This document shows positions 1 to 4,923 of a stretch of DNA of 5,289 nt, in pieces. The stretch's first letter is position 1, and every line of letters starts with the position of its first letter. The stretch covers positions 1 through 5,289 of the forward strand of contig JAJYTL010000241.1 of assembly GCA_021793055.1 (NCBI GenBank), given 5' to 3'. The position numbers were made by a program, and so were the translations under genes. The notes beneath the pieces were generated by a model that saw only the letters and a list, made by a program, of their open reading frames with translations, made no database searches and had not been told where the DNA came from. Source of the DNA: Pseudomonadota bacterium. Lineage in GTDB: Bacteria; Pseudomonadota; Alphaproteobacteria; Ferrovibrionales; Ferrovibrionaceae.

Positions 1-286
1 AATCCTCCCCCCGAACGTCGGCCCTCTCCGACATGTCGCGCAGGAGATCGAGGGCCTGAGGGTCCCGGAAATTGAGCGCAAGGCTGCGCTTGTTACGGTT
101 CACGCTTAGGAAATAGGCGCTGATATCGTGGTCGAATGGGCCCCAGTTCCGGATCATCTCGCCCCCAGGTAGGGGCTCGACCTTGACCACGTCGGCGCCG
201 AGATCGCCGAGGATCATGGTGCAGAACGGGCCGGCCAGCGCGCGCGATAGGTCGAGCACACGCAATCCTTCGAGCGGCAAGGCCAT
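1..286 (-). CDS. CaiB/BaiF family CoA-transferase, N-terminal part (runs off the left edge)
   Basis: Family III CoA-transferases move coenzyme A between carboxylic acids in the cytoplasm, typically in carnitine, oxalate, aromatic or branched-acid metabolism. This frame was read directly from the minus strand and gives 95 residues before the window ends. It opens MALPLEGLRVLDLSRALAGP (1-20), followed by MILGDLGADVVKVEPLPGGE (24-43) and NRNKRSLALNFRDP (63-76). These are the family hallmarks: the N-terminal LRVLDLSR..AGP strand-loop, the LGADVVKVE block and the NRNKRS.AL.F...A CoA-binding region. The catalytic Asp lies further on, outside the window. The family is about 400 residues long, so roughly a quarter is visible. 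The ATG at 286 is where homology starts; the upstream sequence shows only a weak ribosome site. The gene is divergent from the GntR regulator at 539, a common pairing. The substrate cannot be told from this fragment. The last residues (RADVRGED) deviate from the usual RADVLVEN. Confidence 0.93.
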   Translation of the reverse strand, partial: MALPLEGLRVLDLSRALAGPFCTMILGDLGADVVKVEPLPGGEMIRNWGPFDHDISAYFLSVNRNKRSLALNFRDPQALDLLRDMSERADVRGED

Positions 287-391
287 TTGTTTCACCCTCA
301 GTTCGATAGCCGTACGCCTGTCGCCTCGGGCGCTCTCGCGCCCTCTGCCGCGCTCTTCGCCGACGTACCTGGTTTGGCACAGCAGAGGCGA

Positions 392-404
392 TTAATCTGA
401 TTAA
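392..404. repeat. Short inverted repeat TTAAT-CTG-ATTAA
   Basis: Perfect 5-base arms, TTAAT and ATTAA, flank CTG in the gap between the divergent CoA-transferase and regulator genes. It overlaps the proposed -10 box of the CoA-transferase promoter, where a bound repressor would block transcription. It differs in sequence from the TGTAT/ATACA sites at 438-464, so if it is functional it may serve another protein. It may also be chance in an AT-rich stretch. Confidence 0.3.
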
Positions 405-429
405 AACTGGCGACATTGCATATGGTCAA
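400..429 (-). promoter_or_regulatory. Candidate sigma70-type promoter for the CoA-transferase gene
   Basis: On the minus strand TTGACC (429 to 424) is a 5/6 match to a -35 box. After an 18-base spacer, TTTAAT (405 to 400) is a 5/6 match to a -10 box. Transcription would start near 393 and give a leader of about 100 bases before the ATG at 286. The -10 box overlaps the inverted repeat at 392-404. This is matching by eye to the E. coli consensus; the long leader and unknown host make it tentative. Confidence 0.4.
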
Positions 430-437
430 GCTAAATA

Positions 438-464
438 TGTATGCAATATACAAATTATTGTATA
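438..464. promoter_or_regulatory. Candidate operator: three TGTAT/ATACA half-sites, one helical turn apart
   Basis: Three half-sites lie in a row: TGTAT (438-442), ATACAA (448-453) and TTGTAT (458-463). The second and third form a perfect 7-base inverted repeat, TATACAA-ATTA-TTGTATA (447-464). The first and second form TGTAT-N5-ATACA. Adjacent half-site centres are about 10 bp apart, so all three would face the same side of the helix. GT...AC-type palindromes, including GTATAC (460-465), are typical of GntR regulators of the FadR/FCD branch. The site sits between the CoA-transferase and the GntR gene, so the regulator at 539 is the obvious candidate to bind it. No binding is proven. Confidence 0.5.
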
Positions 465-524
465 CCATTTAGTCATTGGGACTCGCACCGCCATGGCCAC
501 TGTGCTATGAAGACCCGGTCTTGC

Positions 525-530
525 AAGGAG
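525..530 (+). promoter_or_regulatory. Ribosome binding site fixing the GntR start
   Basis: AAGGAG lies 8 bases before the ATG at 539. The same frame is open further upstream, with an ATG at 476, but that start has no comparable site and would place coding sequence directly after the operator candidate. The ribosome site and the start of the winged-helix domain both favour 539. Confidence 0.75.
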
Positions 531-538
531 CGAGCGGA

Positions 539-1225
539 ATGGCAGCGGAGAAAGAGAGCTCGGCCGGACGCCTCAAGACCTCAATCGAGGCGGAGATTCT
601 CTCGGGGAGGCTGCTGCCAGGAGAGCGGCTCGACGAGCAGGTGCTGGCGGCCCGCTTTGTCGTGTCGCGCACTCCAGTGCGTGAGGCGCTGATGCAGCTC
701 TCCTCGGCGGGGCTCGTGCAAATCCGCCCGCGTCAGGGCGCCTTCGTGGCGCGCCTCTCGATCCGCCAGATCGTGGCTATGGCTGAGTTCCTGACCGAGC
801 TCGAATCGCTTGCCGCCGAATATGCCGCCCGACGCATGACGCCCGAGGAGCGGCGACAGCTCAGGCAAATCTGGGATGAGAGCGCAGCCTGCGTCGCGAG
901 TCTGGAGGTGGAGCGCTACGCCGAGTGCAATCGATGTTTCCATGAGGCGATTTACGCCGGCTCTCGCAACGAGTATCTGGCGCAGCAGCTGATCACCATC
1001 CGCGCCCGGATCCGGCTCTATCAACGTTATCCCTTCCAGCAGCCGGGCGAGATCGCCAATTCCTTTGCCGAGCATGGTCGGATCGTGGAAGCCATCCACG
1101 AGGGCATGGCCGACCAAGTGCGCGCGCAGATGCGCGCCCATCTCCTGCGCGGGAGCCATTTCTTCGCCGATATGGTAGCAACCTTACCGGACGCACTGGA
1201 CACCGACGGTACCGACGCCGCGTAA
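539..1225 (+). CDS. GntR family transcriptional regulator, FCD (FadR-type) domain
   Basis: A cytoplasmic DNA-binding regulator of 228 aa, full length for the family (about 220-240). The winged helix-turn-helix spans roughly residues 8-73: the recognition region reads SRTPVREALMQLSSAGLV (43-60) and the wing RPRQGAFVARL (63-73). The C-terminal all-helical FCD domain (about 78-215) binds a small carboxylate or acyl ligand, usually through a metal held by an Asp and three His. The three His are visible: FH at 134-135, EH at 178-179, and H201 in RAHLLRGSH. The Asp position, four residues before H135, is Asn131. FCD regulators often sit divergently beside the catabolic genes they control and repress until the ligand binds. 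The neighbouring CoA-transferase and the palindromes at 438-464 fit that. The effector is unknown. TAA stop at 1223-1225. Confidence 0.93.
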   Translation: MAAEKESSAGRLKTSIEAEILSGRLLPGERLDEQVLAARFVVSRTPVREALMQLSSAGLVQIRPRQGAFVARLSIRQIVAMAEFLTELESLAAEYAARRMTPEERRQLRQIWDESAACVASLEVERYAECNRCFHEAIYAGSRNEYLAQQLITIRARIRLYQRYPFQQPGEIANSFAEHGRIVEAIHEGMADQVRAQMRAHLLRGSHFFADMVATLPDALDTDGTDAA

Positions 1226-1228
1226 GCA

Positions 1229-1311
1229 TCAATCTCGCGCTGTACCTCGATCGGACCACTCGGCCCACTTTTGGTCTTTGCGCGGGGGCACGAATCTGGC
1301 CGCTAACGACA
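1229..1311 (-). mobile_element. Possible insertion-sequence end (IS21-like) beside the IS256 remnant
   Basis: Read on the minus strand from 1311, the sequence begins TGTCGTTAGCGGCCAGATTC and includes GACCAAAAGTGGGCC. This recalls IS21-family termini, which begin TGT and carry repeated blocks near the ends. It starts close to where transposase similarity stops, so a second element may have inserted into, or recombined with, the IS256 copy. No istA/istB coding sequence is present and only about 80 bases are involved. The resemblance is from memory, and the inner boundary at 1229 is arbitrary. Confidence 0.25.
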
Positions 1312-1561
1312 CGTCCAACTGAAGGCACGTAATCGGTCCGATCCCGGTCTGGGTCACCCGCTCCGATCCGGCGCCGTGCCAGACCAAGCGCTGATGTCCG
1401 TCGGCCAAAAGTTCTGCGCCAAATTGCGCCACGAAGCTGTCGGCCTCGGCTTTCAGAGCCGCCGCCAGCACCCTGCGCGCGCCCTCGCGGGCAATCTCGG
1501 TCAACGGGTCGGTCATCAATCCGGTCTGCTGAAACGCGATGATCGTGCTATCGTCCTTCAT
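1229..1561 (-). pseudogene. IS256-family transposase, 5' remnant fused to foreign sequence
   Basis: The frame from the ATG at 1561 gives 110 residues; IS256-family (mutator-type) DDE transposases have about 400. Residues 1-77 look like the N-terminal region of this family: MKDDSTIIAF, DPLTEIAREGARRVL, ALKAEADSFVAQF, a G.QR.V.HG.G.ER segment, and QTGIGPI, which in intact copies leads into the conserved V.R.KVRDR stretch. Here it runs into CLQLDVSLAARF and has no further resemblance, so the catalytic DDE domain is gone. Similarity ends near 1330. AAGGAG lies 9 bases before the ATG. The gene is convergent with the GntR regulator and stops 4 bases from its stop codon. It is a dead fragment and cannot transpose on its own. 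The family call is from memory of related sequences. Confidence 0.75.
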
Positions 1562-1623
1562 GGCGTATCGCTCCTTCGGGAGGTTCTGGCAGGCTTCGAC
1601 ACCCGCCACGATACGCCGCCCTC

Positions 1624-1776
1624 TCATGCCCCATCACCCATTTTCAGAGATAGCTCCACGCCCCGCAGCCACGGCTTTCCGTCCCCAATCGGTATGAAAA
1701 TCACCGCCCGACTATCCTTCACGGCGGACTCCAAGCCGTCACTTGCAGGCGGAATCATGGTCCGATCGCACGCCAT
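1624..1776 (-). CDS. Short ORF, 50 codons, unknown, possibly a gene fragment
   Basis: Beginning at the ATG at 1776 (a second ATG at 1758), this frame encodes a 50-aa peptide. It contains the protein-like stretch AVIFIPIGDGKPWLRGVELS and ends at TGA 1624-1626, about 60 bases upstream of the IS256 transposase start. Its last third (LSLKMGDGA) lies where the left terminus of the IS256 element should be, so the stop may be supplied by the element and the ORF may be a truncated gene. No ribosome site is clear. I do not recognise the product, and it may equally be non-coding. Confidence 0.25.
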   Translation of the reverse strand: MACDRTMIPPASDGLESAVKDSRAVIFIPIGDGKPWLRGVELSLKMGDGA

Positions 1777-1859
1777 GTATCTATGGGGGCGTTGTCCCAA
1801 CCTTTGCTCGCCCTTGATCGCTCTGGCGAAAGGCCTTCAAAACGCCAATCGGTTCGGCC

Positions 1860-2135
1860 TTACATTCTTTTAAGCCGCGCGATAAGGCGATCGACCAGCG
1901 CGTCCGCAAGGGCATTAATATCTATTTCTCCGTTGCGCGCACGGATTGGCTTTTGTCCCCGGCGAACCTTGGCGGTTGGTGGGGCCACGGTAACATCCTT
2001 TCGGCCACGCCCCCGTCGAATGGCATAAATATAACCGGCCGTCACGCCGTATCGCGCCGCCAGGTCTTTAGCGCTCTCTTTCGACGCAGAGATTCTACGG
2101 ATGGCGGCTGGAGAGAGTTTGCTCTTACGTGGCAT
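1860..2135 (-). CDS. Small helix-turn-helix protein, function unknown
   Basis: A complete 91-aa basic protein. Residues 8-43 hold a helix-turn-helix: SPAAIRRI, then SAKDLAARYGVTAGYIYAIR (21-40), in which LAARYGV is the first helix plus turn and YIYAIRRGRGRK the recognition helix with its basic tail. This resembles the N-terminal DNA-binding modules of phage and mobile-element proteins. A lysine/arginine-rich linker (41-68) follows, then a short amphipathic helix (ALADALVDRLIARLKRM, 75-91) that could support dimerisation. AAGGAA lies 6 bases before the ATG at 2135, which supports translation. Base composition is more AT-rich than the respiratory genes, and the gene sits between IS debris and a non-coding stretch, suggesting horizontal origin. 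It may act alone as a regulator or be a leftover of a phage or transposon. No specific family is assigned. Confidence 0.65.
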   Translation of the reverse strand: MPRKSKLSPAAIRRISASKESAKDLAARYGVTAGYIYAIRRGRGRKDVTVAPPTAKVRRGQKPIRARNGEIDINALADALVDRLIARLKRM

Positions 2136-2581
2136 TCAAATTTCCTTGGCGAGTTGCATGAAAAGCGCTACGGCGAAGCATCGCGCCTCTGGCCTGTGGC
2201 CTCGCGCCCAACCGTGCCCCCATCCGGCTTTGCGTGCAAGTCATAGATCGCGCGCGCCCCATTTTGCGCCATGGGCCATATTTCCCGTGAGGCATGGCCG
2301 CGTCGCATTTCACATTTTCTGAATCATATCCTTGCATTACGCAACTTCAGGGTTGGGGTCACGGTTGGGGACGAATTCACAGTATCGTCCGACGGACCAC
2401 AAGACGAGCGCTGACGAAGACAGCCGCGTCCTTTGCCGTGGCGTCGCGAGACGGGCGGTGGCGGCGTCAATTTCCGCCGTTGCCATTTCCTCCGTGTTGG
2501 AGTCACTGCGCGCGGCAAGGCGAGCCGGCCCAAAGGCGGCGGTCGGATATTGGCCGCAGCCGACGTGTGGCGACAGTCGAT
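2136..2581. other. 446-base stretch without a convincing gene
   Basis: It lies between the helix-turn-helix gene (upstream side) and the 3' end of the short-chain dehydrogenase. Open frames exist on both strands but lack recognisable domains and good starts. The minus-strand ATG at 2484 is preceded by GGAGG, but only 3 bases away, and would give 49 unrecognised residues. Features seen are a repeated GGTTGGGG (2351-2370) and a small GGCC-TGT-GGCC palindrome near 2190. No T-tailed hairpin terminates the respiratory operon on the minus strand. The promoter for the helix-turn-helix gene should lie in this stretch; TATGAT on the minus strand near 2325 is a possible -10 box without a good -35. Confidence 0.5.
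2350..2370 (+). repeat. Two GGTTGGGG units, 12-base period
   Basis: GGTTGGGG occurs at 2351-2358 and 2363-2370, separated by TCAC. The result is four G-runs in about 20 bases on the plus strand, the pattern of a two-tier G-quadruplex. It is in non-coding DNA between the helix-turn-helix gene and the dehydrogenase. It may be only a short chance repeat in GC-rich sequence. Confidence 0.4.
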
Positions 2582-3391
2582 TTATTTGGCTGGCGCGCGC
2601 TCTTCCGGAATGCTTTCGCGCGGGCGCCTCAAGATGACGCCCGTCCACCCGGCACTGTCTGGCCCCAAAGCGTAAAGATAGGGGCCGACCACGGCTTCCG
2701 GCGACGGATGCAAGCCCGGTTGCTCGCCAGGATAATGCCGCCGGCGGCCGGGCGTCATGACCGGGCCGGTATCGATACCGAATACGCGCAACGGATGCGC
2801 GCTTCCCGCATGATACTCATCCGAAAGCATATAGAAAAACCCCTCAAGTCCCGCCTTGGCGACGCCGTAGCCGCCCCAATAGGCCCGCCGCGCGTCATCC
2901 AGCGAAAACGCCACGACCGGGTCGGCCGACCGATGCAGCAGCGGCATGCATTGTTGCGTCAGGAAGAACGGCGCCGCGAGATTGACGTTCAGCGCCCTCG
3001 CCCACATCGCGGGATCACTGTGCTCGAATGGCGTTAGGCTACCGATCCAGCCGGCGTTATTGACCAATCCATCTATCCTGCCGAAGGTTTCATCGATCCG
3101 CTTTGTGACGGTTTGAAACTCCGCCAACGTGCTGCCTGCAAGGTCCATCGGACACAGCACCGGCGCGGGCCCTCCCGCGGCGGCGATGGCCTCCTCGGTC
3201 ATCTCCAGCCCGATACCGTTGCAGTCGAGAAGAATCGTGTTCGCGCCGACCGCGGCGCAAGCGATCGCAACGGAGCGGCCGATCCCCTCGGCAGCGCCGG
3301 TGATCAGAATGACGCGATCCCTAAGTAGCGTCTTCGCCGGCCGATAGCTCGCGAACGCCTCGAACGTCGGGGCACGATCCATGGCGGTCAT
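2582..3391 (-). CDS. Short-chain dehydrogenase/reductase, YciK-like (sdrA-type)
   Basis: A complete 269-aa NAD(P)-dependent Rossmann oxidoreductase, slightly longer than E. coli YciK. Visible motifs are TGAAEGIG (31-38, nucleotide loop), MDLAG (82-86), NNAG (111-114), NVN (135-137) and YGVAK (Y175, K179, catalytic pair). YciK-like features are the N-terminal Y.....LL.DRVILITG, the SDPAMWARALNVNLAAPFFL block, AYWGGYGVAKAG and the ending LYALGPDSAGWTGVILR. Asp56 after the second strand favours NAD(H); YciK has Gly-Arg there. The catalytic Ser, usually 13 residues before the Tyr, is displaced: residue 162 is Phe and the nearest Ser is 163, within AFSLDDARRAYWGGY. The ATG at 3391 overlaps the preceding gene's TGA (ATGA) and has no ribosome site of its own, so translation is probably coupled. 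A. ferrooxidans pet operons also contain an SDR gene (sdrA) beside bc1 genes. The substrate is unknown. Confidence 0.92.
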   Translation of the reverse strand: MTAMDRAPTFEAFASYRPAKTLLRDRVILITGAAEGIGRSVAIACAAVGANTILLDCNGIGLEMTEEAIAAAGGPAPVLCPMDLAGSTLAEFQTVTKRIDETFGRIDGLVNNAGWIGSLTPFEHSDPAMWARALNVNLAAPFFLTQQCMPLLHRSADPVVAFSLDDARRAYWGGYGVAKAGLEGFFYMLSDEYHAGSAHPLRVFGIDTGPVMTPGRRRHYPGEQPGLHPSPEAVVGPYLYALGPDSAGWTGVILRRPRESIPEERAPAK

Positions 3392-3819
3392 TGCGAACGC
3401 GCCGATGGCCGAAGCGGTCCGGCGCTCACGGCGCTGGGCGCGCTCCCGCCCGCCGCCGCGACACTCCGCATCCCGATGACGCGATCATGGTGCCAATAAA
3501 ACCAGCCTTTCATGACCCGCAAGACGTACCACAAGTAGGCGACGCCCAAGACCGGCCAACCGATCCCGAAGGGCACGGCCAAGCCCCCCAGTATTGTCCA
3601 GGTCAAGAACACAAGACTCGTGCGCAAGCGCCATCGCCGATGGCTTTCGCGAAAGAGGTCCGTGTCGCCCCGGCCTAGCTTTCGCGTGTCGATATAGACC
3701 TCGAGCCAAAGGCCGAGGACATAGAAGATCAAACCCAGGCCCTGGGCCGCGTAAGCCGCGCGGCCCAGTCTCGCCGCCGCCTCCGCGCTCCCGCTCGCCC
3801 CCGTCAGGCCTCCCGGCAT
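3388..3819 (-). CDS. Small membrane protein of unknown function between cytochrome c1 and the SDR
   Basis: From the ATG at 3819 the product is 143 aa. AGGGAG lies 5 bases upstream; an alternative in-frame ATG at 3846 lacks a ribosome site. A still longer frame beginning at 3978 would overlap the c1 gene and reads as low-complexity Arg/Gly. Three hydrophobic segments are visible: about 24-44 (AAQGLGLIFYVLGLWLEVYI), 68-84 (TSLVFLTWTILGGLAV) and 88-107 (GWPVLGVAYLWYVLRVMKGW), with a basic loop RESHRRWRLR between the first and second. The pattern GIGWP...YLWYVLRVMKGW resembles DUF4870-like small membrane proteins, but I would not assign the family firmly. The C-terminus is Ala/Ser/Pro-rich. The gene follows c1 after about 109 bases and overlaps the SDR start by 4 bases, so the three are likely one operon. 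A role in bc1 assembly or in anchoring the SDR is conceivable but unproven. Confidence 0.75.
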   Translation of the reverse strand: MPGGLTGASGSAEAAARLGRAAYAAQGLGLIFYVLGLWLEVYIDTRKLGRGDTDLFRESHRRWRLRTSLVFLTWTILGGLAVPFGIGWPVLGVAYLWYVLRVMKGWFYWHHDRVIGMRSVAAAGGSAPSAVSAGPLRPSARSQ

Positions 3820-3928
3820 TGCCACTCCCTGCATCCCACCATCCATCGACTGCGCGCCGCGCCGTGGTCCCGCCGGGTCCGCCCGATACCGTCTCGTCGG
3901 ACGCTCTCGGCCGATGCCCGGCCGATGG

Positions 3929-4750
3929 CTATTTCCGCCCGTACCGCCACCAGCGTCCACCCTCCGGCGGAACGACATTTCGCCAGTAAAGCTTATAGAG
4001 CAAGAAGGTCAGAACCGTGAGCGCCGCCAAGACCGACAGCACCCATTTCCCGATCGCCTCGCGTTCCTGTTGGTGCGGATGCGCGACGTAGTACAGGAAC
4101 GAGACGATATCCCGCGTCGTGGCGCGGAACTGCGCCGGCGACATCGCCCCTTGCGTCACCGGCTTCACGCCCACGGCGACCTCGGTATGCTGACCGAAGC
4201 GGTAGCCGTCCTTCTTTACCGGCGCCTGGAGCCCTTGCAGGCTCGCGAGCACGTCGGGCATCGAAACGTTATAGAAAACGACGTTGTTGACCCCGGTGGG
4301 CCGCGACGGATCGAGATAGAACGAATTGAGATATGTATAGAGCCAGTCTGCGGACCGCCGCTTGGCGATGACGGTGAGATCCGGCGGCTGAATTTTATTG
4401 AAGAATTTATGGGCGATCCCTGCCGGCATTGCGGAGGTTATGGTCTGGTAATACTTTCCGCCGGTGCCGTCGAAATCCTTCAGGATGGCGACGCGACTTA
4501 AGCCAAGGGGCTTCGCCAATTCCGCAAGGCGTGTTCCTTGAATGCTGTGACACGCCTCGCACTGATTGGCGAAGTACAGCGCGCCGTTTCGCAATGCGGC
4601 GCGATCCTTAAGGTTGACCGTCATATGCAGCAACGGCGGATGGGTCGTCCGTACGGCGGCAAAACCGGTGGAGGCGCACGCCATGCCGACTGCCGTCGCG
4701 ATCAAAGCGAGAGCTAACGAAAGTCGTTTCCGACGCCAGAAGCCGTTCAT
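3929..4750 (-). CDS. petC: Cytochrome c1, heme-binding subunit of the bc1 complex
   Basis: Cytochrome c1 takes electrons from the Rieske iron-sulfur protein and passes them to a soluble or membrane cytochrome c on the periplasmic side of the membrane. The product is 273 aa, normal for the family. A signal peptide spans residues 1-32 (MNGFWRRKR followed by a hydrophobic run ending ACASTGFAA). Heme c is bound at CEACH (C64, C67, H68), and the axial Met is M164 in VSMPDVL. Between them is the family block PPDLTVIAKRR (122-132), YTYLNSFYLDPSRPTGVNN (138-156). A C-terminal anchor spans about 233-254, followed by a basic tail. The ATG at 4750 has GGGAGGG 7 bases upstream and begins a classical signal peptide. 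Another in-frame ATG at 4810 also has a ribosome site (AAGGGG). No cytochrome b gene is adjacent on the visible side. Downstream are a small membrane gene and the SDR on the same strand. Confidence 0.94.
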   Translation of the reverse strand: MNGFWRRKRLSLALALIATAVGMACASTGFAAVRTTHPPLLHMTVNLKDRAALRNGALYFANQCEACHSIQGTRLAELAKPLGLSRVAILKDFDGTGGKYYQTITSAMPAGIAHKFFNKIQPPDLTVIAKRRSADWLYTYLNSFYLDPSRPTGVNNVVFYNVSMPDVLASLQGLQAPVKKDGYRFGQHTEVAVGVKPVTQGAMSPAQFRATTRDIVSFLYYVAHPHQQEREAIGKWVLSVLAALTVLTFLLYKLYWRNVVPPEGGRWWRYGRK

Positions 4751-4757
4751 CGCGGCA

Positions 4758-4764
4758 CCCTCCC
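4758..4764 (-). promoter_or_regulatory. Ribosome binding site for cytochrome c1
   Basis: GGGAGGG on the minus strand, 7 bases before the ATG at 4750. It supports this start over the longer frame, whose upstream part continues to 5149 and is unrelated to cytochrome c1. A second site, AAGGGG at 4822 to 4817, lies 6 bases before an in-frame ATG at 4810. That start would add 20 polar residues before the signal peptide. Confidence 0.65.
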
Positions 4765-4878
4765 GCTCTTGACCCTGCCCCCAATCACGGCACCGCATCA
4801 GCGCAACCATCTCATTCCCCTTATCGCCGTCCTTTTGGCGCCGCGACGACGCGACATCGGCGCCACTTCCCCGCTCCA

Positions 4879-4907
4879 CCGGACATGACCGCGGCGGCAT
4901 GTGCCGG
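4879..4907. repeat. Imperfect inverted repeat upstream of cytochrome c1
   Basis: CCGGACATG (4879-4887) and CATGTGCCGG (4898-4907) are near-complementary arms around a 10-base GC-rich loop. On the minus-strand transcript this hairpin falls just after the stop of the upstream membrane gene and about 130 bases before petC. There is no T-tract, so it does not look like an intrinsic terminator. It could be a processing or attenuation hairpin. A second pair of GGCGCC arms lies at 4837-4842 and 4859-4864. Confidence 0.35.
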
Positions 4908-4923
4908 GTCGACCCGCTAGGGC

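Noticed and set aside
581..1159. 192-codon minus-strand open frame
   Set aside because: Fully antisense to the GntR regulator, whose domains and ribosome site are clear; no recognisable motif on this strand.
1562..1627. Upstream extension of the transposase frame to an ATG at 1627
   Set aside because: The ribosome site AAGGAG and the start of family resemblance both point to the ATG at 1561.
2294..3037. 247-codon plus-strand open frame
   Set aside because: Mostly antisense to the dehydrogenase, with Arg/Pro-rich low-complexity content and no domain; a GC-rich shadow frame.
3820..3978. Longer start (3978) for the small membrane protein
   Set aside because: It overlaps the end of cytochrome c1 by about 50 bases and adds a disordered Arg/Gly-rich stretch; the ribosome site favours 3819.
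3914..4501. 195-codon plus-strand open frame opposite cytochrome c1
   Set aside because: Antisense shadow; the other strand carries CxxCH, the Met ligand and the membrane anchor of cytochrome c1.
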